A stretch of 64,000 bases of DNA from Collinsella provencensis (GTDB taxonomy: Bacteria > Actinomycetota > Coriobacteriia > Coriobacteriales > Coriobacteriaceae): the NCBI RefSeq assembly GCF_900199705.1, contig NZ_LT904908.1, positions 379,694-443,693 on the forward strand. Direction: 5' to 3'. The notes below the pieces were generated by a model. That model saw nothing but the letters and a program-made list of their open reading frames with translations. It was not told the origin of the DNA and ran no database searches. Positions 43,147 to 52,806 of this stretch are shown here, piece after piece. Positions within the stretch are counted from its first letter, which is position 1; each line of letters begins with the position of its first letter. A program made the translations under genes and the position numbers.

Positions 43147-43199
43147 CAGCGATAACCTGTAAAACACAGACTGCAGCGTCCATACGTTGCAAACGACTA

Positions 43200-43231
43200 A
43201 ACCCCGCGCCGTTCAAACGCGGGGTTATGTT
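43200..43231 (+). terminator. Terminator after the Tyr/Asp-rich protein gene
   Basis: Stem AACCCCGCG / CGCGGGGTT with a 9-nt loop, followed by ATGTTTT. It may also act for the opposite strand, although the T-run there is poor. Confidence 0.75.
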
Positions 43232-43290
43232 TTGGCAACCGACAGGTTTTATTTCAGCAGCCAGCTCGTTTAATCGCGCTTTACGCCCAG

Positions 43291-44565
43291 TTATTGAGCA
43301 CCGTTCAACACGTCATCGAGCGTAACGGACACATCATGCGGCGTGGGCACCCAGTCGACCTTGAGGAAGAGCGCAGCAACCGTCAGCGGCATATACGTGA
43401 ACATGAAGATGGGGAACGTGAACAGATTGGTGAAGATGCGCCATTTCTTGGGACAGTGAATGTGCTTCCACTCGGTAATCGTCGTGGTTAGCCCCATCAC
43501 GAAGAAGGTTCCATACATATACAGGAACAGCCCAATGACCGAAGCCGCCGTCTGTTCGAGCTCTGCATCCGTAGCCAGGAAACCGTGGCTGAAGCCGCCG
43601 ACGATCAGGAACGTGGCATTCACCATCAAGCACATGAGCGTCAGCAGCATGGCGGGACCCACAACCATGAGCATGTCATAGGCGGCAAAGCGCCTGAATT
43701 TGCCGATACTCGTGAGCATGTGTTTACCGTAGCTGAAAAGCACCTGGTAAAAACCCTTGGTCCAGCGCATGCGCTGCTTGATGGACGCTTTGAGCGTCAA
43801 CGGCTGCTCGTCGAAGAACTCCGCAGGGGCATAACCGATACGCACGCCGTGAATGGCACAGAACGTCGCGAACTGAATATCCTCGGTAAGCGTGTGGAAA
43901 TCCCAGCCGCGCATGCCCTCGATGATCTTTGAGGACACCAAGTATCCCGAACCCGAAACCGCACAGGACGTGCCACAGATCATGCGGGCATTGTTGAGAT
44001 AGCGCGCCTCACGGATAAACCACGTGGCATACGCGGAGCTGATCCAGCTGCTGCCGAAGTTTTTGGAATTGCGGTAGCTCGTCAGGGCTAGATATCCCTG
44101 GTCAAAGGCATCATTCATGATGCTCACGTAGTCGCGCGCGAGCAGGTTGTCCGCGTCGAAGATGAAGAACCCCTCATAGCGGTCCGGATACTCCTCGAGA
44201 ATGCGATCGAAACCGTAATCCATGACCCAGCTTTTGCCCTTGCGCGAAAGGTCGTTGCGCTCATACACGATGGCGCCTGCCTCGCGCGCCTCGGCAGCAG
44301 TGTTGTCGGTGCAGGCATCGGCAACCACGAAGATGTCGATGAGCTCGGAAGGGTAATCCTGATCCTTGATCGAACGCACCAAATTGGCGATGACCGCTTC
44401 CTCGTTATGAGCGGCGATGAAGAACGCATAACGATGCAGCGTCTTGGCCTTGGGGATCTTCACCTGACCGCGAATGAGGCCGATGAAAAAGAAAACGACC
44501 TGATAAAGAAAGCAGACGGTGAAGATCACGCCGACAATGGAATTGAAGATAACGATAGGTGTCAA
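43291..44565 (-). CDS. Membrane glycosyltransferase family 2
   Basis: Processive-type GT2 enzyme with a membrane helix near the N-terminus (about 5-25) and a cytoplasmic catalytic domain. That domain shows FIAAHNEEAVI, DAC/DNT, FIFDADN (D-x-D), TEDIQFA and Q-RMRW (QxxRW). Three to four C-terminal membrane segments follow. Such enzymes polymerise or transfer sugars to envelope polymers; the product is not predictable. A TTG at 44565 with AGGAG six bases upstream is the likely start. Confidence 0.87.
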   Translation of the reverse strand: MTPIVIFNSIVGVIFTVCFLYQVVFFFIGLIRGQVKIPKAKTLHRYAFFIAAHNEEAVIANLVRSIKDQDYPSELIDIFVVADACTDNTAAEAREAGAIVYERNDLSRKGKSWVMDYGFDRILEEYPDRYEGFFIFDADNLLARDYVSIMNDAFDQGYLALTSYRNSKNFGSSWISSAYATWFIREARYLNNARMICGTSCAVSGSGYLVSSKIIEGMRGWDFHTLTEDIQFATFCAIHGVRIGYAPAEFFDEQPLTLKASIKQRMRWTKGFYQVLFSYGKHMLTSIGKFRRFAAYDMLMVVGPAMLLTLMCLMVNATFLIVGGFSHGFLATDAELEQTAASVIGLFLYMYGTFFVMGLTTTITEWKHIHCPKKWRIFTNLFTFPIFMFTYMPLTVAALFLKVDWVPTPHDVSVTLDDVLNGAQ

Positions 44566-44702
44566 AGCACGCTCCTGAACGTGAGATACTGCCGCAGATA
44601 AGTGTACGTCATCTCTTGCACGGGCACGCAATCTCCAAGCAGCTGCTAAGGGAGGCGTGCTCGCACGCGTTCGGATGTGCAGCTTGCCACCCGAATGAAT
44701 GC

Positions 44703-45719
44703 CTAGTCTTCCAAGAGCCCGAGCTGCGGGATGATTTCCTCGCCGGCTTCAGTGCGTCCCAGCGAGCGATCGTGAAGTTCGTCCAACGCCGCGGCCAAAT
44801 CCCATGGCAACTCATCACGACACTCGATATGCTCGCCCGTAACCGGATGCTTGAACTGAACGCGCCATGAATGCAGGAACTGGCGATCGAGGTCGAGGTT
44901 CGCGTGCTCAGACCCCTTACCGTACAACGGGTCACCCACCAACGGATGGTGGATATGGCGCATGTGCACGCGGATCTGATGCGTACGACCCGTATAGAGA
45001 TGGCATTCCACCAGCGTATAACCTTCGTCGCCACGCGCGGGCTCAAAGCGCTCGAGCACGCGGAACGTCGTGATCGCCTGACGCGCAAACGGATCATCCG
45101 ATACGGCCATCTTCACGCGGTCGCGCGTCGAGCGAGCGATACCCGTGCTGATGGTCCCCTCGTCCATGACGATCTCGCCGTGGACCAGCGTGATGTAGCG
45201 ACGATCGAGCGTGCGCGTGCGAATGAGATTTTGCAAGGCGCGCTGTGTATCGTCATCCTTGGCGGCAAGCATCAAACCCGAGGTGTCGCGATCCAAACGA
45301 TGCACGATACCAGGGCGATCTTCTCCCTGGACAGTTCCAAGGTGCTCGATGCCGCAGTGATGCACGAGCGCATTGGCAAGGGTTCCGTCCTCATGCCCAT
45401 GCGCGGGATGGCACACCAAACCGCGCTGCTTTGAAAGCACGATGAGGTAGTCGTCCTCATAGCGAATGTCGAGCGGAATCGCCTGGCCCACAATCGCACC
45501 TGGCTCCCGCACTTCAGGGAGCTCAACGGAGATGCGGTCGCCCTCGACCACCTGCTGCTTTTTTGACAGGCATGTCTCGCCGTTGATGACAACCGCACCC
45601 GCTTCTATCAACTTGGCGCAGGCAGAACGAGACGGACAGGCTTCGAGCGTACCCAAAAAAGCATCGAGACGCTCGCCCGCCCGTTCAGCTGGCACCACGA
45701 TATGCAGCTCGCCCGCCAT
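44703..45719 (-). CDS. rluD: Ribosomal large-subunit pseudouridine synthase (RluD family)
   Basis: Isomerises uridines in 23S rRNA. It has an N-terminal S4 domain (about 12-75), the catalytic H-R-L-D-R-D-T-S-G-L motif with its aspartate, and YTGRTHQIRVH in the C-terminal half. The 338-residue length is typical. The start is in a TAATG overlap with lspA, the same coupling as between ileS and lspA. Confidence 0.93.
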   Translation of the reverse strand: MAGELHIVVPAERAGERLDAFLGTLEACPSRSACAKLIEAGAVVINGETCLSKKQQVVEGDRISVELPEVREPGAIVGQAIPLDIRYEDDYLIVLSKQRGLVCHPAHGHEDGTLANALVHHCGIEHLGTVQGEDRPGIVHRLDRDTSGLMLAAKDDDTQRALQNLIRTRTLDRRYITLVHGEIVMDEGTISTGIARSTRDRVKMAVSDDPFARQAITTFRVLERFEPARGDEGYTLVECHLYTGRTHQIRVHMRHIHHPLVGDPLYGKGSEHANLDLDRQFLHSWRVQFKHPVTGEHIECRDELPWDLAAALDELHDRSLGRTEAGEEIIPQLGLLED

Positions 45720-46345
45720 TATTTTCCGTCCTTGTTCGTACGTTTGCGCACACGCTCGGCACGACGCTCGGCACGGCGAGCAGCGGCACGCTTGTCACGC
45801 GCATCGAGCTCAGCACCCGCATCGACCTTCGCTGCAGGCGAAAGGAACATGAAGCCCACAAAGGCAAGTGCCACACCACAGGTAACGCCGATGTCCGCCA
45901 CATTGAACACCGGGAACGAGATGAAATCGGTCGCGATGAAGTCAACGACGTAGCCGAGCATCACGCGATCAAGTGCGTTTCCCAGCGCTCCACCGGCAAC
46001 CAGCGACAACCCGAAAACTTCGACGCGCGAGAGCTGCTTGCTGCGCAATAGATACACAACGATAGAAGCCACTACAACGAAGGCGAACAGGGCAAAGAGG
46101 ATTCCCATGCCCTCGCCCATGCTGAAAGCGGCACCGATATTGGCGACAAAGCGAAAGCTCAGCACACCGGGGATGAACGGGATGTTCTCCCCCGTCGCTG
46201 CCAACGTGTTGCGCACATAGACCTTAGAAATGTAATCAAGCGCGAACACCGTGACGCTCACGATGAGCGCCACGGGCACACGCCACGCCAAAGGCGGATC
46301 GAAATCCACCTCTGGCTTGTTCTTGTTATTCAACTCGGTAGCCAT
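45719..46345 (-). CDS. lspA: Lipoprotein signal peptidase (signal peptidase II) with charged C-terminal tail
   Basis: Removes signal peptides from prolipoproteins in the membrane. Four membrane segments are visible, and the two catalytic aspartates lie in VVDFIATDF and VFNVADIGVT. Compared with the usual ~160 residues, it carries an N-terminal hydrophilic start of about 20 residues and a C-terminal tail of about 40 that is strongly Arg/Ala/Lys-rich (RDKRAAARRAERRAERVRKR). It overlaps ileS and rluD, in the classic ileS-lspA-rluD order. Confidence 0.93.
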   Translation of the reverse strand: MATELNNKNKPEVDFDPPLAWRVPVALIVSVTVFALDYISKVYVRNTLAATGENIPFIPGVLSFRFVANIGAAFSMGEGMGILFALFAFVVVASIVVYLLRSKQLSRVEVFGLSLVAGGALGNALDRVMLGYVVDFIATDFISFPVFNVADIGVTCGVALAFVGFMFLSPAAKVDAGAELDARDKRAAARRAERRAERVRKRTNKDGK

Positions 46346-49152
46346 TACGCGTCGAGCGCCTGAGCGCAACGGTCGCAAATATGGGCGTGCTCGCCATGAA
46401 CTCCCGTGCTCTCACGGTAGTTCCAGCAACGGTCGCATGCTTCACCATGCGCGGCCTCAACCGTAGCAGCATACGCGTCGCCCTCGGCAAGCGCGACCTC
46501 ACTCACGATGTAGAACTCGGCAAGATCGACGGCGTACTCGCCGGTCAGCAGGGCATAAGCCTCTGCCGGAACAACGGCCTCGACGCGTACCTGCTGGCTC
46601 TTGGTGAAGGTACCGGCAGCACGTGCATCCTCGATCGCCTTGGTCACCACACCGCGTAGCTCAAGCGCAGCCTCGAGCACCGGACGGTACTCGTTGGCCT
46701 GCTCAAGTGTGATGGGGGCCTGGTACCAATCAAGCAGCGCCGCGTATTCCTGATTGTCGCGGCAGCCCGCAGGAGCGTACTCCATAGCCTCGTCCACCGT
46801 GTAGGCAAGGATAGGCTGCAAATCGCGCATGAGCATGGAAAGCAGCTCTGCCACGACGGTCTGGGCGGATCGGCGCTCGAGCGAATCGCTCTTCTCGCAG
46901 TACAGGCGATCTTTAAGCGCATCGAGATACACGTTGGAAAGCTCAGTTACCACAAAGTCGTAGAGCGTGCGGTAGGCGCGGTTGAACTCGAAGGCCGCAT
47001 AAGCATCGTCAACCTCGGCCTGAACCTGCGTGAGGCGCGCAAGCATGAGCTTGTCGAGCGGCATGAGGTCGTCGAAAGCAACGCCGTCGGTGCTGGGCTC
47101 GAACTGACCCTCAAGCACGGAGAGCAGGAAGCGCAGCGTGTTGCGGAAGCGACGATAGGCATCGGCCGTACGGGCGAGGATCTCGTGATCGCAGGCGACG
47201 TCGGTCGACGTGTCAACCGAAGCGACCCAAAGGCGCACGATGTCGGCACCCATCTCGTCGCAGATCTTGTTGGGGTCGATGACGTTACCCAGCGATTTGG
47301 ACATCTTGCGACCCTGTCCATCGAGCGTGAAGCCCTGGGACACAACTGCCTTGTACGGAGCGACACCATTCGCGCCCACGGAAGTAAGCAGCGAGGACTG
47401 GAACCATCCGCGATGCTGGTCGGAACCCTCAAGGTACACGTCCGCCGGATACTCGAGTTCGTCGCGATACTCGCACACGGCCTTCCAGGAAACGCCGGAA
47501 TCCCACCACACGTCGAGGATGTCACGGTCGGCCTTGAGATGGTGGCCACCGCACTTGGGGCACACGCAGGCCTCACCCAGATAGTCCTCGGGGGCATCGG
47601 TGAACCAGGCATCGGAGCCCTTCTCGTGGAACAGGGCGATAACCGCATCGAGGGTCGCGTCGTTCATAACCTTCTCGCCGCAGTCGGCGCAGGTATAGCT
47701 CGGAATCGGCACGCCCCAATTGCGCTGACGCGAAATGCACCAGTCGGGACGCTGCTCCACCATGGCGCCAATGCGATTGGAGGCATGTGCGGGATACCAC
47801 TTCACGTGGTTGCGCACCTGATCGAGCGCCTGCTCGCGCAGACCGGTCTTGTCCATGGAAACAAACCATTGGTCGGTTGCGCGGAAGAGCACCGGGTGCT
47901 TGCAGCGCCAGCAATGCGGATAGCTGTGCGTGATCTTGACTTCGGCAACGAGCATGCCGCGGTCGCGCAGGAACTGAATGATGTGCGGGTTGGCCTCGTC
48001 GGTATCCATACCAGAGAACGGACCGCCCGTACCGAACTCGGTGCCGGTGTAGAAGCGACCGTCATCGTCGACGGGCATGCAAATATCCATGCCCTCCTTA
48101 AGGCAGACATAGTAGTCGTCCACACCGTGACCAGGCGAATTGTGAACGATACCGGTACCGTCTTCGGTGCCGACGTAATCGGCGAGCAGCGCCACACCCT
48201 CGATACCATCGAAAATGGGCTGCTTGTAGTGCAGGTGATCGAAGGTCTCCGCAGGGACCTCGTACGGCTTGCCGCCGACCATGACCGGCGTGCAATCCCA
48301 GCCCGCGATGCCGCAGACCTTCTCCGCCAGGTCCTTGAGCATGATCTCGGCGCGGCCGTCGTGCTCGATAGCGGTGTAGATGGCCTCGGGCTTGAGCGAG
48401 ACCGCCTGGTCGGAGGGGATGGTCCACGGGGTCGTAGTCCAGATCACGAAGTCAACCGGACCGTCGAAGGACTCAAGACCGGCAGGTTTGCTCGTGAGCT
48501 CAAAGCGCACGTAAATCGACGGGCTTGTCTCGTCACCATACTCGATCTCCGCCTCGGCAAGCGCCGTGTGGCAGTGCTTGCACCAGTGCACGGGCTTGTG
48601 GCCGCGATAGACCATGCCCTTGTCGAACATCGCCTTGAAGACCTCGATGTCGGCGGCATCATGCTGGTGATACAGCGTGAGGTACGGGTTGTCCCAATCA
48701 CCCAGCACGCCCAGGCGCTTGAAACCCGCACGCTGCAGGTCGATGTTCTCAACAGCAAACTCGTTACACAGCTCGCGAATTTCAGCCGTGGAGGTCTGGT
48801 TGAACTTCTCGGTGCCGAGCTTCTCCTCAACCTTGTGCTCGATCGGCTGGCCGTGGCAGTCCCAACCGGGAACGTACGGAGTCTCAAAGCCCTGCATGGC
48901 CTTGTAGCGGTTGATCATATCCTTGGCGATCTTGTTCATCGCGTGGCCCAGATGGATGGGGCCGTTGGCATACGGAGGACCATCGTGCAAAACGAATTTG
49001 CCCTTCTTGCCGGCGTTCTTTTTGAGCATGAGCTCATAGACGTGATTTTGCTGCCAGCGCTTGAGGCGTTCCGGCTCACGCTGCGCCAAAGCGGCGCGCA
49101 TGGGGAACTTGGTTTTGGGCAGATTCATCGTCTGCTTGTACTCGTTTGCCAC
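46345..49152 (-). CDS. ileS: Isoleucyl-tRNA synthetase
   Basis: Class I synthetase for tRNA-Ile. HIGH-type motif PPYANGPIHLGHA lies near residue 60 and KMSKS in RKMSKSLGN. A CP1 editing domain lies between them, and a C-terminal zinc finger (C-DR-C...C-DR-C) ends the 935 residues; that ending is the bacterial type I form. A T-box riboswitch leader with an Ile specifier and a terminator lies upstream, so expression is expected to rise when tRNA-Ile is uncharged. Confidence 0.97.
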   Translation of the reverse strand: MANEYKQTMNLPKTKFPMRAALAQREPERLKRWQQNHVYELMLKKNAGKKGKFVLHDGPPYANGPIHLGHAMNKIAKDMINRYKAMQGFETPYVPGWDCHGQPIEHKVEEKLGTEKFNQTSTAEIRELCNEFAVENIDLQRAGFKRLGVLGDWDNPYLTLYHQHDAADIEVFKAMFDKGMVYRGHKPVHWCKHCHTALAEAEIEYGDETSPSIYVRFELTSKPAGLESFDGPVDFVIWTTTPWTIPSDQAVSLKPEAIYTAIEHDGRAEIMLKDLAEKVCGIAGWDCTPVMVGGKPYEVPAETFDHLHYKQPIFDGIEGVALLADYVGTEDGTGIVHNSPGHGVDDYYVCLKEGMDICMPVDDDGRFYTGTEFGTGGPFSGMDTDEANPHIIQFLRDRGMLVAEVKITHSYPHCWRCKHPVLFRATDQWFVSMDKTGLREQALDQVRNHVKWYPAHASNRIGAMVEQRPDWCISRQRNWGVPIPSYTCADCGEKVMNDATLDAVIALFHEKGSDAWFTDAPEDYLGEACVCPKCGGHHLKADRDILDVWWDSGVSWKAVCEYRDELEYPADVYLEGSDQHRGWFQSSLLTSVGANGVAPYKAVVSQGFTLDGQGRKMSKSLGNVIDPNKICDEMGADIVRLWVASVDTSTDVACDHEILARTADAYRRFRNTLRFLLSVLEGQFEPSTDGVAFDDLMPLDKLMLARLTQVQAEVDDAYAAFEFNRAYRTLYDFVVTELSNVYLDALKDRLYCEKSDSLERRSAQTVVAELLSMLMRDLQPILAYTVDEAMEYAPAGCRDNQEYAALLDWYQAPITLEQANEYRPVLEAALELRGVVTKAIEDARAAGTFTKSQQVRVEAVVPAEAYALLTGEYAVDLAEFYIVSEVALAEGDAYAATVEAAHGEACDRCWNYRESTGVHGEHAHICDRCAQALDA

Positions 49153-49225
49153 GAATACCCCCTTCTTGTTGTGGGCACTTCACGTCGAGATGCATGCAGT
49201 ACATCATGACACCCCGTCACGACAT

Positions 49226-49600
49226 GAAAAAAGCGCCCGTCCCTTACAAGCTGGGACGAAGCGCCTTGAGAATTGCGTTTGAGCAGTTGGACGCTGTGAT
49301 TTTCACAGCCTGCTTGCGCGCGAAGCGTTTCGCTATACCACCCAGCTTAGGCTCGTGCGCCTGGCTGCGCACTCCCCCGTTACTCGGCTGGTCCGTAACG
49401 ACGACCATCCCGGCGGCATCTACTGAACCATCTTGATTGCGTGCACGAAACAAGGCGGACGCCTGCTCCTTCACATGCGGCAAGACAATCGTTCGGACCG
49501 CGGCTCCGGGGTGATTTTCAACTCGGCCACACGCGCTCGGTTCTCAGCTTCCCCGAGCTCTCTCATCCGCATGGATACGACCTACTCGTCCCCATCAACG
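49226..49600 (-). promoter_or_regulatory. T-box riboswitch (Ile) controlling ileS
   Basis: Read on the minus strand, the leader has GACGAGTAGG (49581-49590), AGAGAGCTCGGGGA and GCTGAGAACCGAG blocks typical of stem I, and GAAAATCACC with the Ile codon ATC as specifier (49513-49515). It also has a T-box core AAGCTGGGTGG (49338-49348) followed by TATAGCG instead of the usual ACCGCG. The T-box AAGCTGGG can pair over 8 bp with CCCAGCTT (49248-49255) to form the antiterminator. The competing terminator stem GCGCTTCGTCCC / GGGACGGGCGC is followed by TTTTTT (49226-49265). High confidence in class, moderate in exact limits. Confidence 0.88.
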
Positions 49601-49624
49601 CCTGTGGGCAGCATAATAACACGT

Positions 49625-49660
49625 ATCGGGCCGATGCACCCCATAGTGCACCGACCCGAT
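49625..49660 (-). terminator. Long hairpin after the AIM24 gene
   Basis: A 15-bp stem, with two G-U pairs if read as minus-strand RNA (mismatches on the other strand). It lies 48 nt after the stop and just before the T-box leader. No T-run follows, so termination is only inferred. Confidence 0.45.
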
Positions 49661-49707
49661 AAAATCGCTATCCCTTCGGGATCGCCTCTTCGCAGAAATC
49701 TACAAAA

Positions 49708-50385
49708 CTATCCCTTTGCAGGAATGAGCGTTGCGATGTGCTGGGCAAACTCAGCGACGTTCATCGTCTGGACGATAACCTTGCCCGGCCCCGTCAGCTT
49801 TGTCAGGAACAGACCCTCGCCGCCAAGCACGATGTTCCCCAGGCCCTTAACCGTCTCGATCTCATAATTGACGGAGGGAGAGAAGGCAACGACATTGCCC
49901 GTATCAACTTTGAGCACCTCACCAGGGGCGAGCTCCCTCACGACGGCATCGCCGTCGACCTCGAGGAATGCCATGCCCGTGCCACCGAGGCTCTGGAGGA
50001 TAAAGCCCTCGCCGCCGAAGAAACCAGCGCCGGCCTTCTTTGTCAAAATCGTGTTGAGCTCTACGGTCGTCTCGGCGCACAGGAACGCTCCCTTTTGAAT
50101 AACGAGGGGGTCTCTGCTCGCATCAACAGGGACGATAGTGCCGGGAACCGTTGAGGCGAAACCGATTTTCGAACCGTCGCGCATCGAGGTGTAGTTCGCC
50201 ATGAACATGCTCTCACCCGCAAAGGCGCGCCCAAGGCCCTTGAGAAAACCGCCGCGCGTGTTCGTGCCCATCTCGAAACCATCAGTCTGCCACGACATAC
50301 CGCCAGATTGCGTGAAGACGGTTTCACCCGCATCGAGCGTCAATTCAACGGCAGGAACGGTCTGTCCAAAAATCTCGTAGTTCAT
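49708..50385 (-). CDS. AIM24 / TIGR00266 family protein
   Basis: Beta-helical protein of the AIM24 superfamily (YkvJ-like, formerly DUF124), function unknown in bacteria. Typical pieces are AVELTLDAGETVFTQSGGMSW near the start and GLGNIVLGGEGLFLTKLTGPGKVIVQTM near the end, within 225 residues. The ATG at 50385 has GGGAG six bases upstream; longer in-frame starts do not look like the family. No partner is evident. Confidence 0.85.
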   Translation of the reverse strand: MNYEIFGQTVPAVELTLDAGETVFTQSGGMSWQTDGFEMGTNTRGGFLKGLGRAFAGESMFMANYTSMRDGSKIGFASTVPGTIVPVDASRDPLVIQKGAFLCAETTVELNTILTKKAGAGFFGGEGFILQSLGGTGMAFLEVDGDAVVRELAPGEVLKVDTGNVVAFSPSVNYEIETVKGLGNIVLGGEGLFLTKLTGPGKVIVQTMNVAEFAQHIATLIPAKG

Positions 50386-50686
50386 CCGATGCTCCCTTCT
50401 CGAGAACCGCCTTGAAATCAAGTTTATAGAGGCAACCAAAAGGCTGGTGGGTTGTTCGCTAGGCGGTGTCTTTTCGCCTAGGACAGGTATCAGGAGCACA
50501 GATAATCCACGTCTGACCTATCATTTCTAACAGGTATTTCCACGTTTTTCAGGAGATTGAGAAGTTACGAGGCGGCATGTGCACTTCAAAAGAACAAGTA
50601 GCCGCGCAGCTGGGTGGCGCGCTGAAACATGCCCCGATACCAATCGACAGAACAACGTCCAAAGCGTGCCCGTATACCCAAACGTT
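50386..50686. other. Intergenic region between cstA and the AIM24 gene
   Basis: No gene seen. It contains one hairpin, CTAGGCG / CGCCTAG (50459-50481), without a clear T-run, and AT-rich stretches that could hold the AIM24 promoter (TATAAA near 50425 on the minus strand, poor -35). The cstA terminator is not obvious. Confidence 0.5.
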
Positions 50687-52576
50687 TTATGCCTCGGCGC
50701 CTTCTCCCATCGGAAGAACGACAGAAACCGAACGTTCCGAAGCAGTCACATGATCTCGTCCCATCTCGGTCCACTCGGGCTCCTCGTCGGGCAAAGAACC
50801 TGCCTGCTTGGTAAAGAGCTCACGCAGGCAGCGATAGGCCACGATAACGCCCAAAACCATGAGGAGCATGGCAAATACCAGCTGCAAACCCTTGGTAGCT
50901 GCGACCGATATCAAAGCACCAGATGCGTCGGGCATGTAACCAAAGAAGCCATAGGCAGATACCGCAACGTAGCAACCCCAAGCGCTCTGAACCAGCGAGG
51001 TGAACGTGCACACCAGCAGGAATGCCACCGGCACATACAGCATCCAGCCACGACGACCCGTGCACTTGCAAAAGACTGCGAGCGTAATCATGCACATACC
51101 ACCCAGCAGCTGATTGCTCGCGCCAAACAACGGCCAGATGTTGGTGTAGCCGCCAAAGGTGAGAGCCAAACCGGGAACCAATGTCACGGCAGTAGCAATC
51201 CAGGGATTGCCAAACACGCGCATGGCCCCACGTTTTTCGGCCGAAACGGCAAGTGCGTCATTGCTAGAGGCGAAAAACTCAGTAAGTGAGGTGCGTGCGA
51301 TGCGCGCTACGGCATCAAGGGAGGTAAGTGCCAGCGCCGAGACGCACATAGTCATGAAGACCGTCGCAACAGTTGAATCCACGCCAAACGAGGTCATACC
51401 GCGTGCGATACCTGCCGAAAAAATCTGGAACGGTGTTCCCACAGCCGCGCCACCGGCGCCGGTCGTATTCATGGTCGAGAACATGATGCCTGCGATGATT
51501 ACAGCCAGCACACCCACGAAAGATTCGACCACCATGGCACCGTATGCCACGGGCAACGCGTCAGACTCCTTCTCGACCTGCTTGGAAGACGTTCCCGAAG
51601 AGACCAAGCTGTGAAAACCGGAAAGGGCGCCACAGGCAACGGAAACAAACAACACGGGGAACAGATAGTTGCCTCGCTGCGCGAGCTGATCAAGCGTCGC
51701 CGCATCGACCACTGCAGGCGCGGTCATAACTGCCTGTCCATTCACTCCCAAAACCATGATGCCCAACACTGCGCAGACAATCATCAGAATCATCATGATG
51801 CTGGTGAGGTAGTCGCGAGGCTGCTTGAGGACCTGAATGGGCATCGCTGCGGCAAACACCAGGTAGACCATGACGACGGCAATCCACCCGTTCATGTCCA
51901 GATAGATGGGGAACTGCATACCTACCGCAAACATCGCAACCATGAGAACGACGGCAAACGCGAACTGACGCACACCGGCAAGGTTGAACTTGCGACACAC
52001 AAATCCAAAGACGATGGCAACAAAGGTGAACAGCATCGAAATCGTACCCGCGCACCCCGCCGCATACGAAGCATCGAAATTCACAGCATTCGTTGCAGCG
52101 TCAACCGTGGTCTTAAAGGTTCCGGCGACCATCGAGGTGAATGCAGCAATCACGATGATGCAGAAGAGCCACGTAAACAGCAAAAACAGGCGACGTCCCG
52201 TACGGCCGATGTACTTCTCGATGAGCTGGGCGAGTGACTTGCCGTTGTTCTTCATCGAGGCGACCAGCGCACCAAAATCGTGCACAGCACCAAAGAATAT
52301 GCCACCCACCATGACCCACAAAAGCACCGGCAGCCAACCGAACATCATGGCGACAATGGTTCCCGTAACGGGACCCGCTCCGCAGATCGAACTAAATTGA
52401 TGCGAGAACGTGGTGAAACGCGATGCAGGTGAGAAATCCTTCCCGTCCTCCATGCGGCGTGCCGGCGTAAGGGCATCGGTGTCTACACCCCACGTTTTTG
52501 CCAGCCAACGGCCATAGACAAGGTAACCTGCGGCAAGCACCACCGCAGCCACCGCCATTACAACAACTCCGTTCAT
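50687..52576 (-). CDS. cstA: Carbon-starvation / peptide transporter CstA family
   Basis: Large integral membrane protein (629 residues, about 16 hydrophobic segments). Members take up peptides, and CstA/YjiY use pyruvate or peptides in E. coli. Family landmarks include the N-terminal GYLVYGRWLAKTWGVD, GPVTGTIVAMMFGWLPVLLWV, FHSLVSSGTSSKQ and FGASNQLLGG. The ATG at 52576 has AAAGGAAG upstream; a longer reading would cross the 5' leader. A Leu/Ile-rich leader peptide and intrinsic terminator lie in that leader, implying branched-chain amino-acid control. Confidence 0.92.
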   Translation of the reverse strand: MNGVVVMAVAAVVLAAGYLVYGRWLAKTWGVDTDALTPARRMEDGKDFSPASRFTTFSHQFSSICGAGPVTGTIVAMMFGWLPVLLWVMVGGIFFGAVHDFGALVASMKNNGKSLAQLIEKYIGRTGRRLFLLFTWLFCIIVIAAFTSMVAGTFKTTVDAATNAVNFDASYAAGCAGTISMLFTFVAIVFGFVCRKFNLAGVRQFAFAVVLMVAMFAVGMQFPIYLDMNGWIAVVMVYLVFAAAMPIQVLKQPRDYLTSIMMILMIVCAVLGIMVLGVNGQAVMTAPAVVDAATLDQLAQRGNYLFPVLFVSVACGALSGFHSLVSSGTSSKQVEKESDALPVAYGAMVVESFVGVLAVIIAGIMFSTMNTTGAGGAAVGTPFQIFSAGIARGMTSFGVDSTVATVFMTMCVSALALTSLDAVARIARTSLTEFFASSNDALAVSAEKRGAMRVFGNPWIATAVTLVPGLALTFGGYTNIWPLFGASNQLLGGMCMITLAVFCKCTGRRGWMLYVPVAFLLVCTFTSLVQSAWGCYVAVSAYGFFGYMPDASGALISVAATKGLQLVFAMLLMVLGVIVAYRCLRELFTKQAGSLPDEEPEWTEMGRDHVTASERSVSVVLPMGEGAEA

Positions 52577-52710
52577 ATTACTTCCTTTCCAAGAAATGTC
52601 ATCGAAAACATCTGTCGCGTGTCGTCTTAAACGCTTTTTGCAAGCCCATTGCGAACTTGGAAAACACTTTCGAGATGCTGCCACACAACCAATACATGCA
52701 CCCTATAGAT

Positions 52711-52746
52711 ACAAAAAGAGGGCCGTCGCATTTAACGACGGCCCTC
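52711..52746 (-). terminator. Attenuator terminator in the cstA leader
   Basis: Perfect 11-bp stem CGAGGGCCGTCG-type (arms 52718-52728 and 52736-52746), 7-nt loop, then TTTTTGT on the minus strand. It lies 60 nt after the leader-peptide stop and 135 nt before the cstA start, so it would stop transcription before cstA unless prevented. Confidence 0.85.
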
Positions 52747-52806
52747 TACCTCGCATCTGTATGTCGAGCCGCCCGTAATCCCACGGGCGACCAGCAGCCA
52801 CCCGCG

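Noticed and set aside
47185-49209. A 674-codon open frame opposite ileS
   Set aside because: Same reason: mirror of a certain gene, no recognisable family, no ribosome-binding site.
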